From positions 2,545,394-2,609,393 of the forward strand of contig OZ024760.1 of assembly GCA_964016885.1 (NCBI GenBank): DNA of 64,000 nucleotides. Reading direction: 5' to 3'. The position numbers were made by a program, and so were the translations under genes. Below, piece after piece: positions 37,177 to 52,100 of this stretch (within the stretch, counting starts at the first letter, position 1; each line of letters begins with the position of its first letter). A model generated the notes under the pieces. That model saw only the letters and a program-made list of their open reading frames with translations. It did not search any database and was not told where the DNA came from. This stretch comes from Eledone cirrhosa (Eukaryota > Mollusca > Cephalopoda > Octopoda > Eledonidae).

Positions 37177-40100
37177 CTCATATAAGCTACTTCTAAAATC
37201 CCTCTATATATTCTCTCTAGCATCACACACACACATTATTTCTAACATCACATATAAACGAATTCTAAAACCCCTCTCTAGCATCACATATAAACTACTT
37301 CTAAAACACCTCTCTAGCATCACATATAAACTACTTCTAAAAGCCCTCTCTAGCATCACATATTAACTACTTCTAAAACCCCTCTCTAGCATCACATATT
37401 AACTACTTCTAAAACCCCTCTCTATACTCTCTCTAGCATCACATATAAACTACTTCTAAAACCCTCTCTATACTCTCTCTAGCATCACATATAAACTACT
37501 TCTAAAACCCCTCTCTAGCATCACATATAAACTACTTCTAAAACCGGTCTCTAGCATCTCATATAAACTACTTCTAAAAACCCGTCTCTAGCATCACATA
37601 TAAACTACTTCTAAAACCCCTCTCTAGCATCACATATAAACTACTTCTAAAAACCCTCTCTAGCATCACATATAAACTACTTCTAAAAACCCTCACTAGC
37701 ATCACATATAAACTACTTCTAAAAACCCTCTCTAACATCACATATAAATTACTTCTAAAAACCCGTCTCTAGCATCACATATAAACTACTTCTAAAACCC
37801 CTCTCTATACTCTCTCTAGCATCTCATATAAACTACTTCTAAAACCCCTCTCTAGCATCACATATAAACTACTTCTAAAACCCGTCTCTAGCATCACATA
37901 TAAACTACTTCTAAAACCCCTTTCTAGCATCACATATAAACTACTTCTAAAACCCTCTCTACCATCACATATAAACTACTTCTAAAACCCCTTTCTAGCA
38001 TCACATATAAACTACTTCTAAAAACCCTCTCTAGCATCACATATAAACTACTTCTAAAACCCCTTTCTAGTATCACATATAAACTACTTCTAAAAACCCT
38101 CTCTAGCATCACATATAAACTACTTCTAAAACCCCTCTCTAGCATCACATATAAACTACTTCTAAAACCCGTCTCTAGCATCACATATAAACTACATCTA
38201 AAACCCCTTTCTAGCATCACATATAAACTACTTCTAAAACCCCTCTCTAGCATCACATATAAACTACTTCTAAAACCCCTTTCTAGCATCACATATAAAC
38301 TACTTCTAAAAACCCTCTCTAGCATCTCATATAAACTACTTCTAAAACCCGTCTCTAGCATCACATATAAACAACTTCTAAAACCCGTCTCTAGCATCAC
38401 ATATAAACTACTTCTAAAACCCCTTTCTAGCATCACATATAAACTACTTCTAAAACCCCTCTCTAGCATCACATATAAACTACTTCTAAAACCCCTCTCT
38501 AGCATCACATATAAACTACTTCTAAAACCCGTCTCTAGCATCACATATAAACTACATCTAAAACCCCTTTCTAGCATCACATATAAACTACTTCTAAAAC
38601 CCCTCTCTAGCATCACATATAAACTACTTCTAAAACCCCTTTCTAGCATCACATATAAACTACTTCTAAAAACCCTCTCTAGCATCTCATATAAACTACT
38701 TCTAAAACCCGTCTCTAGCATCACATATAAACTACTTCTAAAACCCGTCTCTAGCATCACATATAAACTACTTCTAAAAACCCTTTCTAGCATCACATAT
38801 AAACTACTTCTAAAACCCCTCTCTAGCATCACATATAAACTACTTCTAAAACCCCTTTCTAGCATCACATATAAACTACTTCTAAAAACCCTCTCTAGTA
38901 TCACATATAAACTACTTCTAAAACCCCTTTCTAGCATCACATATAAACTACTTCTAAAACCCCTCTCTAGCATCACATATAAACTACTTCTAAAACCCCT
39001 TTCTAGCATCACATATAAACTACTTCTAAAAACCCTCTCTAGTATCACATATAAATTACTTCTAAAACCCGTCTCTAGCATCACATATAAACTACTTCTA
39101 AAAACACTCTCTAGTATCACATATAAACTACTTCTAAAAACCCTTTCTAGCATCACATATAAACTACTTCTAAAACCCGTCTCTAGCATCACATATAAAC
39201 TACTTCTAAAACCCCTTTCTAGCATCACATATAAACTACTTCTAAAAACCCTCTCTAGCATCTCATATAAACTACTTCTAAAACCCGTCTCTAGCATCAC
39301 ATATAAACTACTTCTAAAACCCGTCTCTAGCATCACATATAAACTACTTCTAAAAACCCTTTCTAGCATCACATATAAACTACTTCTAAAACCCCTCTCT
39401 AGCATCACATATAAACTACTTCTAAAACCCCTTTCTAGCATCACATATAAACTACTTCTAAAAACCCTCTCTAGTATCACATATAAACTACTTCTAAAAC
39501 CCCTTTCTAGCATCACATATAAACTACTTCTAAAACCCCTCTCTAGCATCACATATAAACTACTTCTAAAACCCCTTTCTAGCATCACATATAAACTACT
39601 TCTAAAAACCCTCTCTAGTATCACATATAAATTACTTCTAAAACCCGTCTCTAGCATCACATATAAACTACTTCTAAAAACACTCTCTAGTATCACATAT
39701 AAACTACTTCTAAAAACCCTCTCTAGCATCACATATAAACTACTTCTAAAACCCGTCTCTAGCATCACATATAAACTACTTCTAAAACCCCTCTCTAGCA
39801 TTGCATATAAACTACTTCTAAAACCCCTCTCTATATTCTCTCTAGCATCTCATATAAACTACTTCTAAAACCCCTTTCTAGCATCACATATAAACTACTT
39901 CTAAAACCCCTCTCTAGCATCACATATAAACTACTTCTAAAACCCCTCTCTATACTCTCTCTAGCATCACATATAAACTACTTCTAAAACCTCTCTCTAG
40001 CATCACATATAAAGTACTTCTATAACCCCTCTCTATACTCTCTCTAGCATCTCATATAAACTACTTCTAAAAACCCTCTCTATATTCTCTCTAGCATCTC

Positions 40101-43100
40101 ATATAAACTACTGCTAAAAACCCTCTCTATATTCTCTCTAGCAACACATATAAACTATTTCTAAAAACTCTCTCTAGCATCACATATAAAGTACTTCTAA
40201 AAACCCTCTCTATACTCTCTCTAGCATCTCATATAAACTACTTCTAAAAACCCTCTCTATACTCTCTCTAGCAACACATATAAACTACTTCTAAAAACCC
40301 TCTCTAGCATTACATATAAACTACTTCTAAAAACCCTGTATATATTCTCTCTAGCATCTTATATAAACTACTTCTAAAAACCCTCTCTATACTCTCTCTA
40401 GCAACACATATAAACTACTTCAAAAACCCCTCTCTAGCATCACATATAAACTACTTCTAAAAACCCGTCTCTAGCATCACATATAAACTACTTCTAAAAA
40501 CCCGTCACTAGCATCACATATAAACTACTTCTAAAAACCCCTCTCTAGCATCACATATAAACTACTTCTAAAAACCCTCTCTATACTCTCTCTAGCATCA
40601 CATATAAACTACTTCTAAAACCCCTCTCTATACTCTCTCTAGCATCACATATAAACAACTTCTAAAAACCCTCTCTAGCATCACATATAAACTACTTCTA
40701 AAAACCCGTCTCTAGCATCACATATAAACTACTTCTAAAAACCCGTCACTAGCATCACATATAAACTACTTCTAAAAACCCCTCTCTAGCATCACATATA
40801 AACTACTTCTAAAAACCCTCTCTATACTCTCTCTAGCATCACATATAAACTACTTCTAAAACCCCTCTCTAGCATCACATATAAACTACTTCTAAAACCC
40901 TCTCTATACTCTCTCTAGCATCACATATAAACTACTTCTAAAACCCCTCTCTAGCATCACATATAAACTACTTCTAAAACCCCTCTCTAGCATCACATAT
41001 AAACTACTCCTAAAAACCCTTTCTAGCATCACATATAAACTACTTCTAAAAACCCTCTCTATACTCTCTCTAGCATCTCATATAAACTACTTCTAAAAAC
41101 CCGTCTCTAACATCACATATAAACTACTTCTAAAACCCCTCTCTAGCATCACATATAAACTACTTCTAAAACCCCTCTCTAGCATGTCATATAAACTACT
41201 TCTAAAAACCCTCTCTAGCATCACATATAAACTACTTCTAAAAACCCGTCTCTAACATCACATATAAACTACTTCTAAAACCCCTCTCTAGCATCACATA
41301 TAAACTACTTCTAAAACCCCTCTCTAGCATCACATATAAACCACTTCTAAAACCCCTTTCTAGCATCACATATAAACTACTTCTAAAACCCCTCTCTATA
41401 CTCTCTCTAGCATCTCATATAAACTACTTCTAAAACCCCTCTCTAGCATCACATATAAACTACTTCTAAAACCCTCTCTACCATCACATATAAACTACTT
41501 CTAAAACCCCTTTCTAGCATCACATATAAACTACTTCTAAAAACCCTCTCTAGCATCACATATAAACTACTTCTAAAACCCCTTTCTAGTATCACATATA
41601 AACTACTTCTAAAAACCCTCTCTAGCATCACATATAAACTACTTCTAAAACCCCTCTCTAGCATCACATATAAACTACTTCTAAAACCCGTCTCTAGCAT
41701 CACATATAAACTACATCTAAAACCCCTTTCTAGCATCACATATAAACTACTTCTAAAACCCCTCTCTAGCATCACATATAAACTACTTCTAAAACCCCTT
41801 TCTAGCATCACATATAAACTACTTCTAAAAACCCTCTCTAGCATCTCATATAAACTACTTCTAAAACCCGTCTCTAGCATCACATATAAACAACTTCTAA
41901 AACCCGTCTCTAGCATCACATATAAACTACTTCTAAAACCCCTTTCTAGCATCACATATAAACTACTTCTAAAACCCCTCTCTAGCATCACATATAAACT
42001 ACTTCTAAAACCCCTCTCTAGCATCACATATAAACTACTTCTAAAACCCGTCTCTAGCATCACATATAAACTACATCTAAAACCCCTTTCTAGCATCACA
42101 TATAAACTACTTCTAAAACCCCTCTCTAGCATCACATATAAACTACTTCTAAAACCCCTTTCTAGCATCACATATAAACTACTTCTAAAAACCCTCTCTA
42201 GCATCTCATATAAACTACTTCTAAAACCCGTCTCTAGCATCACATATAAACTACTTCTAAAACCCGTCTCTAGCATCACATATAAACTACTTCTAAAAAC
42301 CCTTTCTAGCATCACATATAAACTACTTCTAAAACCCCTCTCTAGCATCACATATAAACTACTTCTAAAACCCCTTTCTAGCATCACATATAAACTACTT
42401 CTAAAAACCCTCTCTAGTATCACATATAAACTACTTCTAAAACCCCTTTCTAGCATCACATATAAACTACTTCTAAAACCCCTCTCTAGCATCACATATA
42501 AACTACTTCTAAAACCCCTTTCTAGCATCACATATAAACTACTTCTAAAAACCCTCTCTAGTATCACATATAAATTACTTCTAAAACCCGTCTCTAGCAT
42601 CACATATAAACTACTTCTAAAAACACTCTCTAGTATCACATATAAACTACTTCTAAAAACCCTTTCTAGCATCACATATAAACTACTTCTAAAACCCGTC
42701 TCTAGCATCACATATAAACTACTTCTAAAACCCCTTTCTAGCATCACATATAAACTACTTCTAAAAACCCTCTCTTGCATCTCATATAAACTACTTCTAA
42801 AACCCGTCTCTAGCATCACATATAAACTACTTCTAAAACCCGTCTCTAGCATCACATATAAACTACTTCTAAAAACCCTTTCTAGCATCACATATAAACT
42901 ACTTCTAAAACCCCTCTCTAGCATCACATATAAACTACTTCTAAAACCCCTTTCTAGCATCACATATAAACTACTTCTAAAAACCCTCTCTAGTATCACA
43001 TATAAACTACTTCTAAAACCCCTTTCTAGCATCACATATAAACTACTTCTAAAACCCCTCTCTAGCATCACATATAAACTACTTCTAAAACCCCTTTCTA

Positions 43101-46100
43101 GCATCACATATAAACTACTTCTAAAAACCCTCTCTAGTATCACATATAAATTACTTCTAAAACCCTTCTCTAGCATCACATATAAACTACTTCTAAAAAC
43201 ACTCTCTAGTATCACATATAAACTACTTCTAAAAACCCTCTCTAGCATCACATATAAACTACTTCTAAAACCCGTCTCTAGCATCACATATAAACTACTT
43301 CTAAAACCCCTCTCTATATTCTCTCTAGCATCTCATATAAACTACTTCTAAAACCCCTTTCTAGCATCACATATAAACTACTTCTAAAACCCCTCTCTAG
43401 CATCACATATAAACTACTTCTAAAACCCCTCTCTATACTCTCTTTGGCATCACATATAAACTACTTCTAAAACCCCTCTCTATACTCTCTCTAGCATCAC
43501 ATATAAACTACTTCTAAAACCTCTCTCTAGCATCACATATAAAGTACTTCTATAACCCCTCTCTATACTCTCTCTAGCATCTCATATAAACTACTTCTAA
43601 AAACCCTCCCTATATTCTCTCTAGCATCTCATATAAACTACTGCTAAAAACCCTCTCTATATTCTCTCTAGCAACACATATAAACTATTTCTAAAAACTC
43701 TCTCTAGCATCACATATAAAGTACTTCTAAAAACCCTCTCTATACTCTCTCTAGCATCTCATATAAACTACTTCTAAAAACCCTCTCTATACTCTCTCTA
43801 GCAACACATATAAACTACTTCTAAAAACCCTCTCTAGCATTACATATAAACTACTTCTAAAAACCCTGTATATATTCTCGCTAGCATCTTATATAAACTA
43901 CTTCTAAAAACCCTCTCTATACTCTCTCTAGCAACACATATAAACTACTTCAAAAACCCCTCTCTAGCATCACATATAAACTACTTCTAAAAACCCGTCT
44001 CTAGCATCACATATAAACTACTTCTAAAAACCCGTCACTAGCATCACATATAAACTACTTCTAAAAACCCCTCTCTAGCATCACATATAAACTACTTCTA
44101 AAAACCCTCTCTATACTCTCTCTAGCATCACATATAAACTACTTCTAAAACCCCTCTCTATACTCTCTCTAGCATCACATATAAACAACTTCTAAAAACC
44201 CTCTCTAGCATCACATATAAACTACTTCTAAAAACCCGTCTCTAGCATCACATATAAACTACTTCTAAAAACCCGTCACTAGCATCACATATAAACTACT
44301 TCTAAAAACCCCTCTCTAGCATCACATATAAACTACTTCTAAAAACCCTCTCTATACTCTCTCTAGCATCACATAAAAACTACTTCTAAAACCCCTCTCT
44401 AGCATCACATATAAACTACTTCTAAAACCCTCTCTATACTCTCTCTAGCATCACATATAAACTACTTCTAAAACCCCTCTCTAGCATCACATATAAACTA
44501 CTTCTAAAACCCCTCTCTAGCATCACATATAAACTACTCCTAAAAACCCTTTCTAGCATCACATATAAACTACTTCTAAAAACCCTCTCTATACTCTCTC
44601 TAGCATCTCATATAAACTACTTCTAAAAACCCGTCTCTAACATCACATATAAACTACTTCTAAAACCCCTCTCTAGCATCACATATAAACTACTTCTAAA
44701 ACCCCTCTCTAGCATGTCATATAAACTACTTCTAAAAACCCTCTCTAGCATCACATATAAACTACTTCTAAAAACCCGTCTCTAACATCACATATAAACT
44801 ACTTCTAAAACCCCTCTCTAGCATCACATATAAACTACTTCTAAAACCCCTCTCTAGCATCACATATAAACTACTTCTAAAACCCCTTTCTAGCATCACA
44901 TATAAACTACTTCTAAAAACCCTCTCTAGCATCTCATATAAACTACTTCTAAAACCCGTCTCTAGCATCACATATAAACAACTTCTAAAACCCGTCTCTA
45001 GCATCACATATAAACTACTTCTAAAACCCCTTTCTAGCATCACATATAAACTACTTCTAAAACCCCTCTCTAGCATCACATATAAACTACTTCTAAAACC
45101 CCTCTCTAGCATCACATATAAACTACTTCTAAAACCCGTCTCTAGCATCACATATAAACTACATCTAAAACCCCTTTCTAGCATCACATATAAACTACTT
45201 CTAAAACCCCTCTCTAGCATCACATATAAACTACTTCTAAAACCCCTTTCTAGCATCACATATAAACTACTTCTAAAAACCCTCTCTAGCATCTCATATA
45301 AACTACTTCTAAAACCCGTCTCTAGCATCACATATAAACTACTTCTAAAACCCGTCTCTAGCATCACATATAAACTACTTCTAAAAACCCTTTCTAGCAT
45401 CACATATAAACTACTTCTAAAACCCCTCTCTAGCATCACATATAAACTACTTCTAAAACCCCTTTCTAGCATCACATATAAACTACTTTTAAAAACCCTC
45501 TCTAGTATCACATATAAACTACTTCTAAAACCCCTTTCTAGCATCACATATAAACTACTTCTAAAACCCCTCTCTAGCATCACATATAAACTACTTCTAA
45601 AACCCCTTTCTAGCATCACATATAAACTACTTCTAAAAACCCTCTCTAGTATCACATATAAATTACTTCTAAAACCCGTCTCTAGCATCACATATAAACT
45701 ACTTCTAAAAACACTCTCTAGTATCACATATAAACTACTTCTAAAAACCCTCTCTAGCATCACATATAAACTACTTCTAAAACCCCTTTCTAGCATCACA
45801 TATAAACTACTTCTAAAAACCCTCTCTAGCATCTCATATAAACTACTTCTAAAACCCGTCTCTAGCATCACATATAAACTACTTCTAAAACCCGTCTCTA
45901 GCATCACATATAAACTACTTCTAAAAACCCTTTCTAGCATCACATATAAACTACTTCTAAAACCCCTCTCTAGCATCACATATAAACTACTTCTAAAACC
46001 CCTTTCTAGCATCACATATAAACTACTTCTAAAAACCCTCTCTAGTATCACATATAAACTACTTCTAAAACCCCTTTCTAGCATCACATATAAACTACTT

Positions 46101-49100
46101 CTAAAACCCCTCTCTAGCATCACATATAAACTACTTCTAAAACCCCTTTCTAGCATCACATATAAACTACTTCTAAAAACCCTCTCTAGTATCACATATA
46201 AATTACTTCTAAAACCCTTCTCTAGCATCACATATAAACTACTTCTAAAAACACTCTCTAGTATCACATATAAACTACTTCTAAAAACCCTCTCTAGCAT
46301 CACATATAAACTACTTCTAAAACCCGTCTCTAGCATCACATATAAACTACTTCTAAAACCCCTCTCTATATTCTCTCTAGCATCTCATATAAACTACTTC
46401 TAAAACCCCTTTCTAGCATCACATATAAACTACTTCTAAAACCCCTCTCTAGCATCACATATAAACTACTTCTAAAACCCCTCTCTATACTCTCTTTGGC
46501 ATCACATATAAACTACTTCTAAAACCCCTCTCTATACTCTCTCTAGCATCACATATAAACTACTTCTAAAACCTCTCTCTAGCATCACATATAAAGTACT
46601 TCTATAACCCCTCTCTATACTCTCTCTAGCATCTCATATAAACTACTTCTAAAAACCCTCCCTATATTCTCTCTAGCATCTCATATAAACTACTGCTAAA
46701 AACCCTCTCTATATTCTCTCTAGCAACACATATAAACTATTTCTAAAAACTCTCTCTAGCATCACATATAAAGTACTTCTAAAAACCCTCTCTATACTCT
46801 CTCTAGCATCTCATATAAACTACTTCTAAAAACCCTCTCTATACTCTCTCTAGCAACACATATAAACTACTTCTAAAAACCCTCTCTAGCATTACATATA
46901 AACTACTTCTAAAAACCCTGTATATATTCTCGCTAGCATCTTATATAAACTACTTCTAAAAACCCTCTCTATACTCTCTCTAGCAACACATATAAACTAC
47001 TTCAAAAACCCCTCTCTAGCATCACATATAAACTACTTCTAAAAACCCGTCTCTAGCATCACATATAAACTACTTCTAAAAACCCGTCACTAGCATCACA
47101 TATAAACTACTTCTAAAAACCCCTCTCTAGCATCACATATAAACTACTTCTAAAAACCCTCTCTATACTCTCTCTAGCATCACATATAAACTACTTCTAA
47201 AACCCCTCTCTATACTCTCTCTAGCATCACATATAAACAACTTCTAAAAACCCTCTCTAGCATCACATATAAACTACTTCTAAAAACCCGTCTCTAGCAT
47301 CACATATAAACTACTTCTAAAAACCCGTCACTAGCATCACATATAAACTACTTCTAAAAACCCCTCTCTAGCATCACATATAAACTACTTCTAAAAACCC
47401 TCTCTATACTCTCTCTAGCATCACATAAAAACTACTTCTAAAACCCCTCTCTAGCATCACATATAAACTACTTCTAAACCCTCTCTATACTCTCTCTAGC
47501 ATCACATATAAACTACTTCTAAAACCCCTCTCTAGCATCACATATAAACTACTTCTAAAACCCCTCTCTAGCATCACATATAAACTACTCCTAAAAACCC
47601 TTTCTAGCATCACATATAAACTACTTCTAAAAACCCTCTCTATACTCTCTCTAGCATCTCATATAAACTACTTCTAAAAACCCGTCTCTAACATCACATA
47701 TAAACTACTTCTAAAACCCCTCTCTAGCATCACATATAAACTACTTCTAAAACCCCTCTCTAGCATGTCATATAAACTACTTCTAAAAACCCTCTCTAGC
47801 ATCACATATAAACTACTTCTAAAAACCCGTCTCTAACATCACATATAAACTACTTCTAAAACCCCTCTCTAGCATCACATATAAACTACTTCTAAAACCC
47901 CTCTCTAGCATCACATATAAACTACTTCTAAAACCCCTTTCTAGCATCACATATAAACTACTTCTAAAAACCCTCTCTAGCATCTCATATAAACTACTTC
48001 TAAAACCCGTCTCTAGCATCACATATAAACAACTTCTAAAACCCGTCTCTAGCATCACATATAAACTACTTCTAAAACCCCTTTCTAGCATCACATATAA
48101 ACTACTTCTAAAACCCCTCTCTAGCATCACATATAAACTACTTCTAAAACCCCTCTCTAGCATCACATATAAACTACTTCTAAAACCCGTCTCTAGCATC
48201 ACATATAAACTACATCTAAAACCCCTTTCTAGCATCACATATAAACTACTTCTAAAACCCCTCTCTAGCATCACATATAAACTACTTCTAAAACCCCTTT
48301 CTAGCATCACATATAAACTACTTCTAAAAACCCTCTCTAGCATCTCATATAAACTACTTCTAAAACCCGTCTCTAGCATCACATATAAACTACTTCTAAA
48401 ACCCGTCTCTAGCATCACATATAAACTACTTCTAAAAACCCTTTCTAGCATCACATATAAACTACTTCTAAAACCCCTCTCTAGCATCACATATAAACTA
48501 CTTCTAAAACCCCTTTCTAGCATCACATATAAACTACTTTTAAAAACCCTCTCTAGTATCACATATAAACTACTTCTAAAACCCCTTTCTAGCATCACAT
48601 ATAAACTACTTCTAAAACCCCTCTCTAGCATCACATATAAACTACTTCTAAAACCCCTTTCTAGCATCACATATAAACTACTTCTAAAAACCCTCTCTAG
48701 TATCACATATAAATTACTTCTAAAACCCGTCTCTAGCATCACATATAAACTACTTCTAAAAACACTCTCTAGTATCACATATAAACTACTTCTAAAAACC
48801 CTCTCTAGCATCACATATAAACTACTTCTAAAACCCGTCTCTAGCATCACATATAAACTACTTCTAAAACCCCTCTCTAGCATTGCATATAAACTACTTC
48901 TAAAACCCGTCTCTAGCATCACATATAAACTACTTCTAAAACCCCTCTCTATATTCTCTCTAGCATCTCATATAAACTACTTCTAAAACCCCTTTCTAGC
49001 ATCACAAATAAACTACTTCTAAAACCCCTCTCTAGCATCACATATAAACTACTTCTAAAACCCCTCTCTATACTCTCTTTAGCATCACATATAAACTACT

Positions 49101-52100
49101 TCTAAAACCCCTCTCTATACTCTCTCTAGCATCACATATAAACTACTTCTAAAACCTCTCTCTAGCATCACATATAAAGTACTTCTATAACCCCTCTCTA
49201 TACTCTCTCTAGCATCACATATAAACAACTTCTATAACCCCTCTCTATACTCTCTCTAGCATCTCATATAAACTACTTCTAAAAACCCTCTCTATATTCT
49301 CTCTAGCATCTCATATAAACTACTGCTAAAAACCCTCTCTATATTCTCTCTAGCAACACATATAAACTATTTCTAAAAACTCTCTCTAGCATCACATATA
49401 AAGTACTTCTAAAAACCCTCTCTATACTCTCTCTAGCATCTCATATAAACTACTTCTAAAAACCCTCTCTATACTCTCTCTAGCAACACATATAAACTAC
49501 TTCTAAAAACCCTCTCTAGCATTACATATAAACTACTTCTAAAAACTCTGTATATATTCTCTCTAGCATCTTATATAAACTACTTCTAAAAACCCTCTCT
49601 ATACTCTCTCTAGCAACACATATAAACTACTTCAAAAACCCCTCTCTAGCATCACATATAAACTACTTCTAAAACCCCTCTCTATACTCTCTCTAGCATC
49701 ACATATAAACTACTTCTAAAACCCCTCTCTATACTCTCTCTAGCATCACATATAAACAACTTCTAAAAACCCTCTCTAGCATCACATATAAACTACTTCT
49801 AAAAACCCGTCTCTAGCATCACATATAAACTACTTCTAAAAACCCGTCACTAGCATCACATATAAACTACTTCTAAAAACCCCTCTCTAGCATCACATAT
49901 AAACTACTTCTAAAAACCCTCTCTATACTCTCTCTAGCATCACATATAAACTACTTCTAAAACCCCTCTCTAGCATCACATATAAACTACTTCTAAAACC
50001 CTCTCTATACTCTCTCTAGCATCACATATAAACTACTTCTAAAACCCCTCTCTAGCATCACATATAAACTACTTCTAAAACCCCTCTCTAGCATCACATA
50101 TAAACTACTCCTAAAAACCCTTTCTAGCATCACATATAAACTACTTCTAAAAACCCTCTCTATACACTCTCTAGCATCTCATATAAACTACTTCTAAAAA
50201 CCCGTCTCTAACATCACATATAAACTACTTCTAAAACCCCTCTCTAGCATCACATATAAACTACTTCTAAAACCCCTCTCTAGCATGTCATATAAACTAC
50301 TTCTAAAAACCCTCTCTAGCATCACATATAAACTACTTCTAAAAACCCGTCTCTAACATCACATATAAACTACTTCTAAAACCCCTCTCTAGCATCACAT
50401 ATAAACTACTTCTAAAACCCCTCTCTAGCATCACATATAAACTACTTCTAAAAACCCTCTCTAGCATCACATATAAACTACTTCTAAAAACCCTCTCTAA
50501 CATCACATATAAACTACTTCTAAAACGCCTCTCTATACTCTCTCTAGCATCTCATATAAACTACTTCTAAAACCCCTCTCTAGCATCACATATAAACTAC
50601 TTCTAAAACCCGTCTCTAGCATCACATATAAACTACTTCTAAAACCCCTTTCTAGCATCACATATAAACTACTTCTAAAACCCGTCTCTAGCATCACATA
50701 TAAACTACTTCTAAAACCCGTCTCTAGCATCACATATAAACTACTTCTAAAACCCGTCTCTAGCATCACATATAAACTACTTCTAAAACCCCTTTCTAGC
50801 ATCACATATAAACTACTTCTAAAACCCCTCTCTAGCATCACATATAAACTACTTCTAAAACCCCTTTCTAGCATCACATATAAACTACTTCTAAAAACCC
50901 TCTCTAGTATCACATATAAATTACTTCTAAAACCCGTCTCTAGCATCACATATAAACTACTTCTAAAACCCCTCTCTATACTCTCTCTAGCATCACATAT
51001 AAACTACTTCTAAAAACCCTCTCTAGCATCACGTATAAACTACTTCTAAAAACACACTCTAGCATCACATATAAACTACTTCTAAAACCCCTCTCTAGCA
51101 TCACATATAAACTACTTCTAAAAACACTCTCTAGTATCACATATAAACTATTTCTAAAAACCCTCTCTAGCATCACATATAAACTACTTCTAAAACCCCT
51201 TTCTAGCATCACATATAAACTACTTCTAAAACCCCTCTCTAGCATTGCATATAAACTACTTCTAAAACCCGTCTCTAGCATCACATATAAACTACTTCTA
51301 AAAACCCTCTCTTTATTCTCTCTAGCATCTCATATAAACTACTTCTAAAAACCCGTCTCTAACATCACATATAAACTACTTCTAAAACCCCTCTCTAGCA
51401 TCAGATATAAACTACTTCTAAAACCCCTCTCTAGCATCACATATAAACTACTTCTAAAAACCCTCTCTAGCATCACATATAAACTACTTCTAAAAACCCT
51501 CTCTAGCATCACATATAAACTACTTCTAAAACCCCTCTCTATACTCTCTCTAGCATCTCATATAAACTACTTCTAAAACCCCTCTCTAGCATCACATATA
51601 AACTACTTCTAAAACCCGTCTCTAGCATCACATATAAACTACTTCTAAAACCCCTTTCTAGAATCACATATAAACTACTTCTAAAACCCCTCTCTAGCAT
51701 CACATATAAACTACTTCTAAAACCCGTCTCTAGCATCACATATAAACTACTTCTAAAACCCGTCTCTAGCATCACATATAAACTACTTCTAAAACCCCTT
51801 TCTAGCATCACATATAATCTACTTCTAAAACCCCTCTCTAGCATCACATATAAACTACTTCTAAAACCCCTTTCTAGCATCACATATAAACTACTTCTAA
51901 AAACCCTCTCTAGTATCACATATAAATTACTTCTAAAACCCGTCTCTAGCATCACATATAAACTACTTCTAAAACCCCTCTCTATACTCTCTCTAGCATC
52001 ACATATAAACTACTTCTAAAAACCCTCTCTAGCATCACGTATAAACTACTTCTAAAAACACTCTCTAGCATCACATATAAACTACTTCTAAAACCCCTCT

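Noticed and set aside
37930..39801. A 623-codon minus-strand frame (MLERGFRSSLYV)n, and similar frames at 41449-43287, 44768-46339 and 47819-48922
   Set aside because: The frame stays open only because the satellite unit is 36 bp (12 codons). Variable positions fall on all codon positions and change residues freely (G/V, R/T/S), and units with a 12-base insert bring a TAG. This is not a selected coding pattern.
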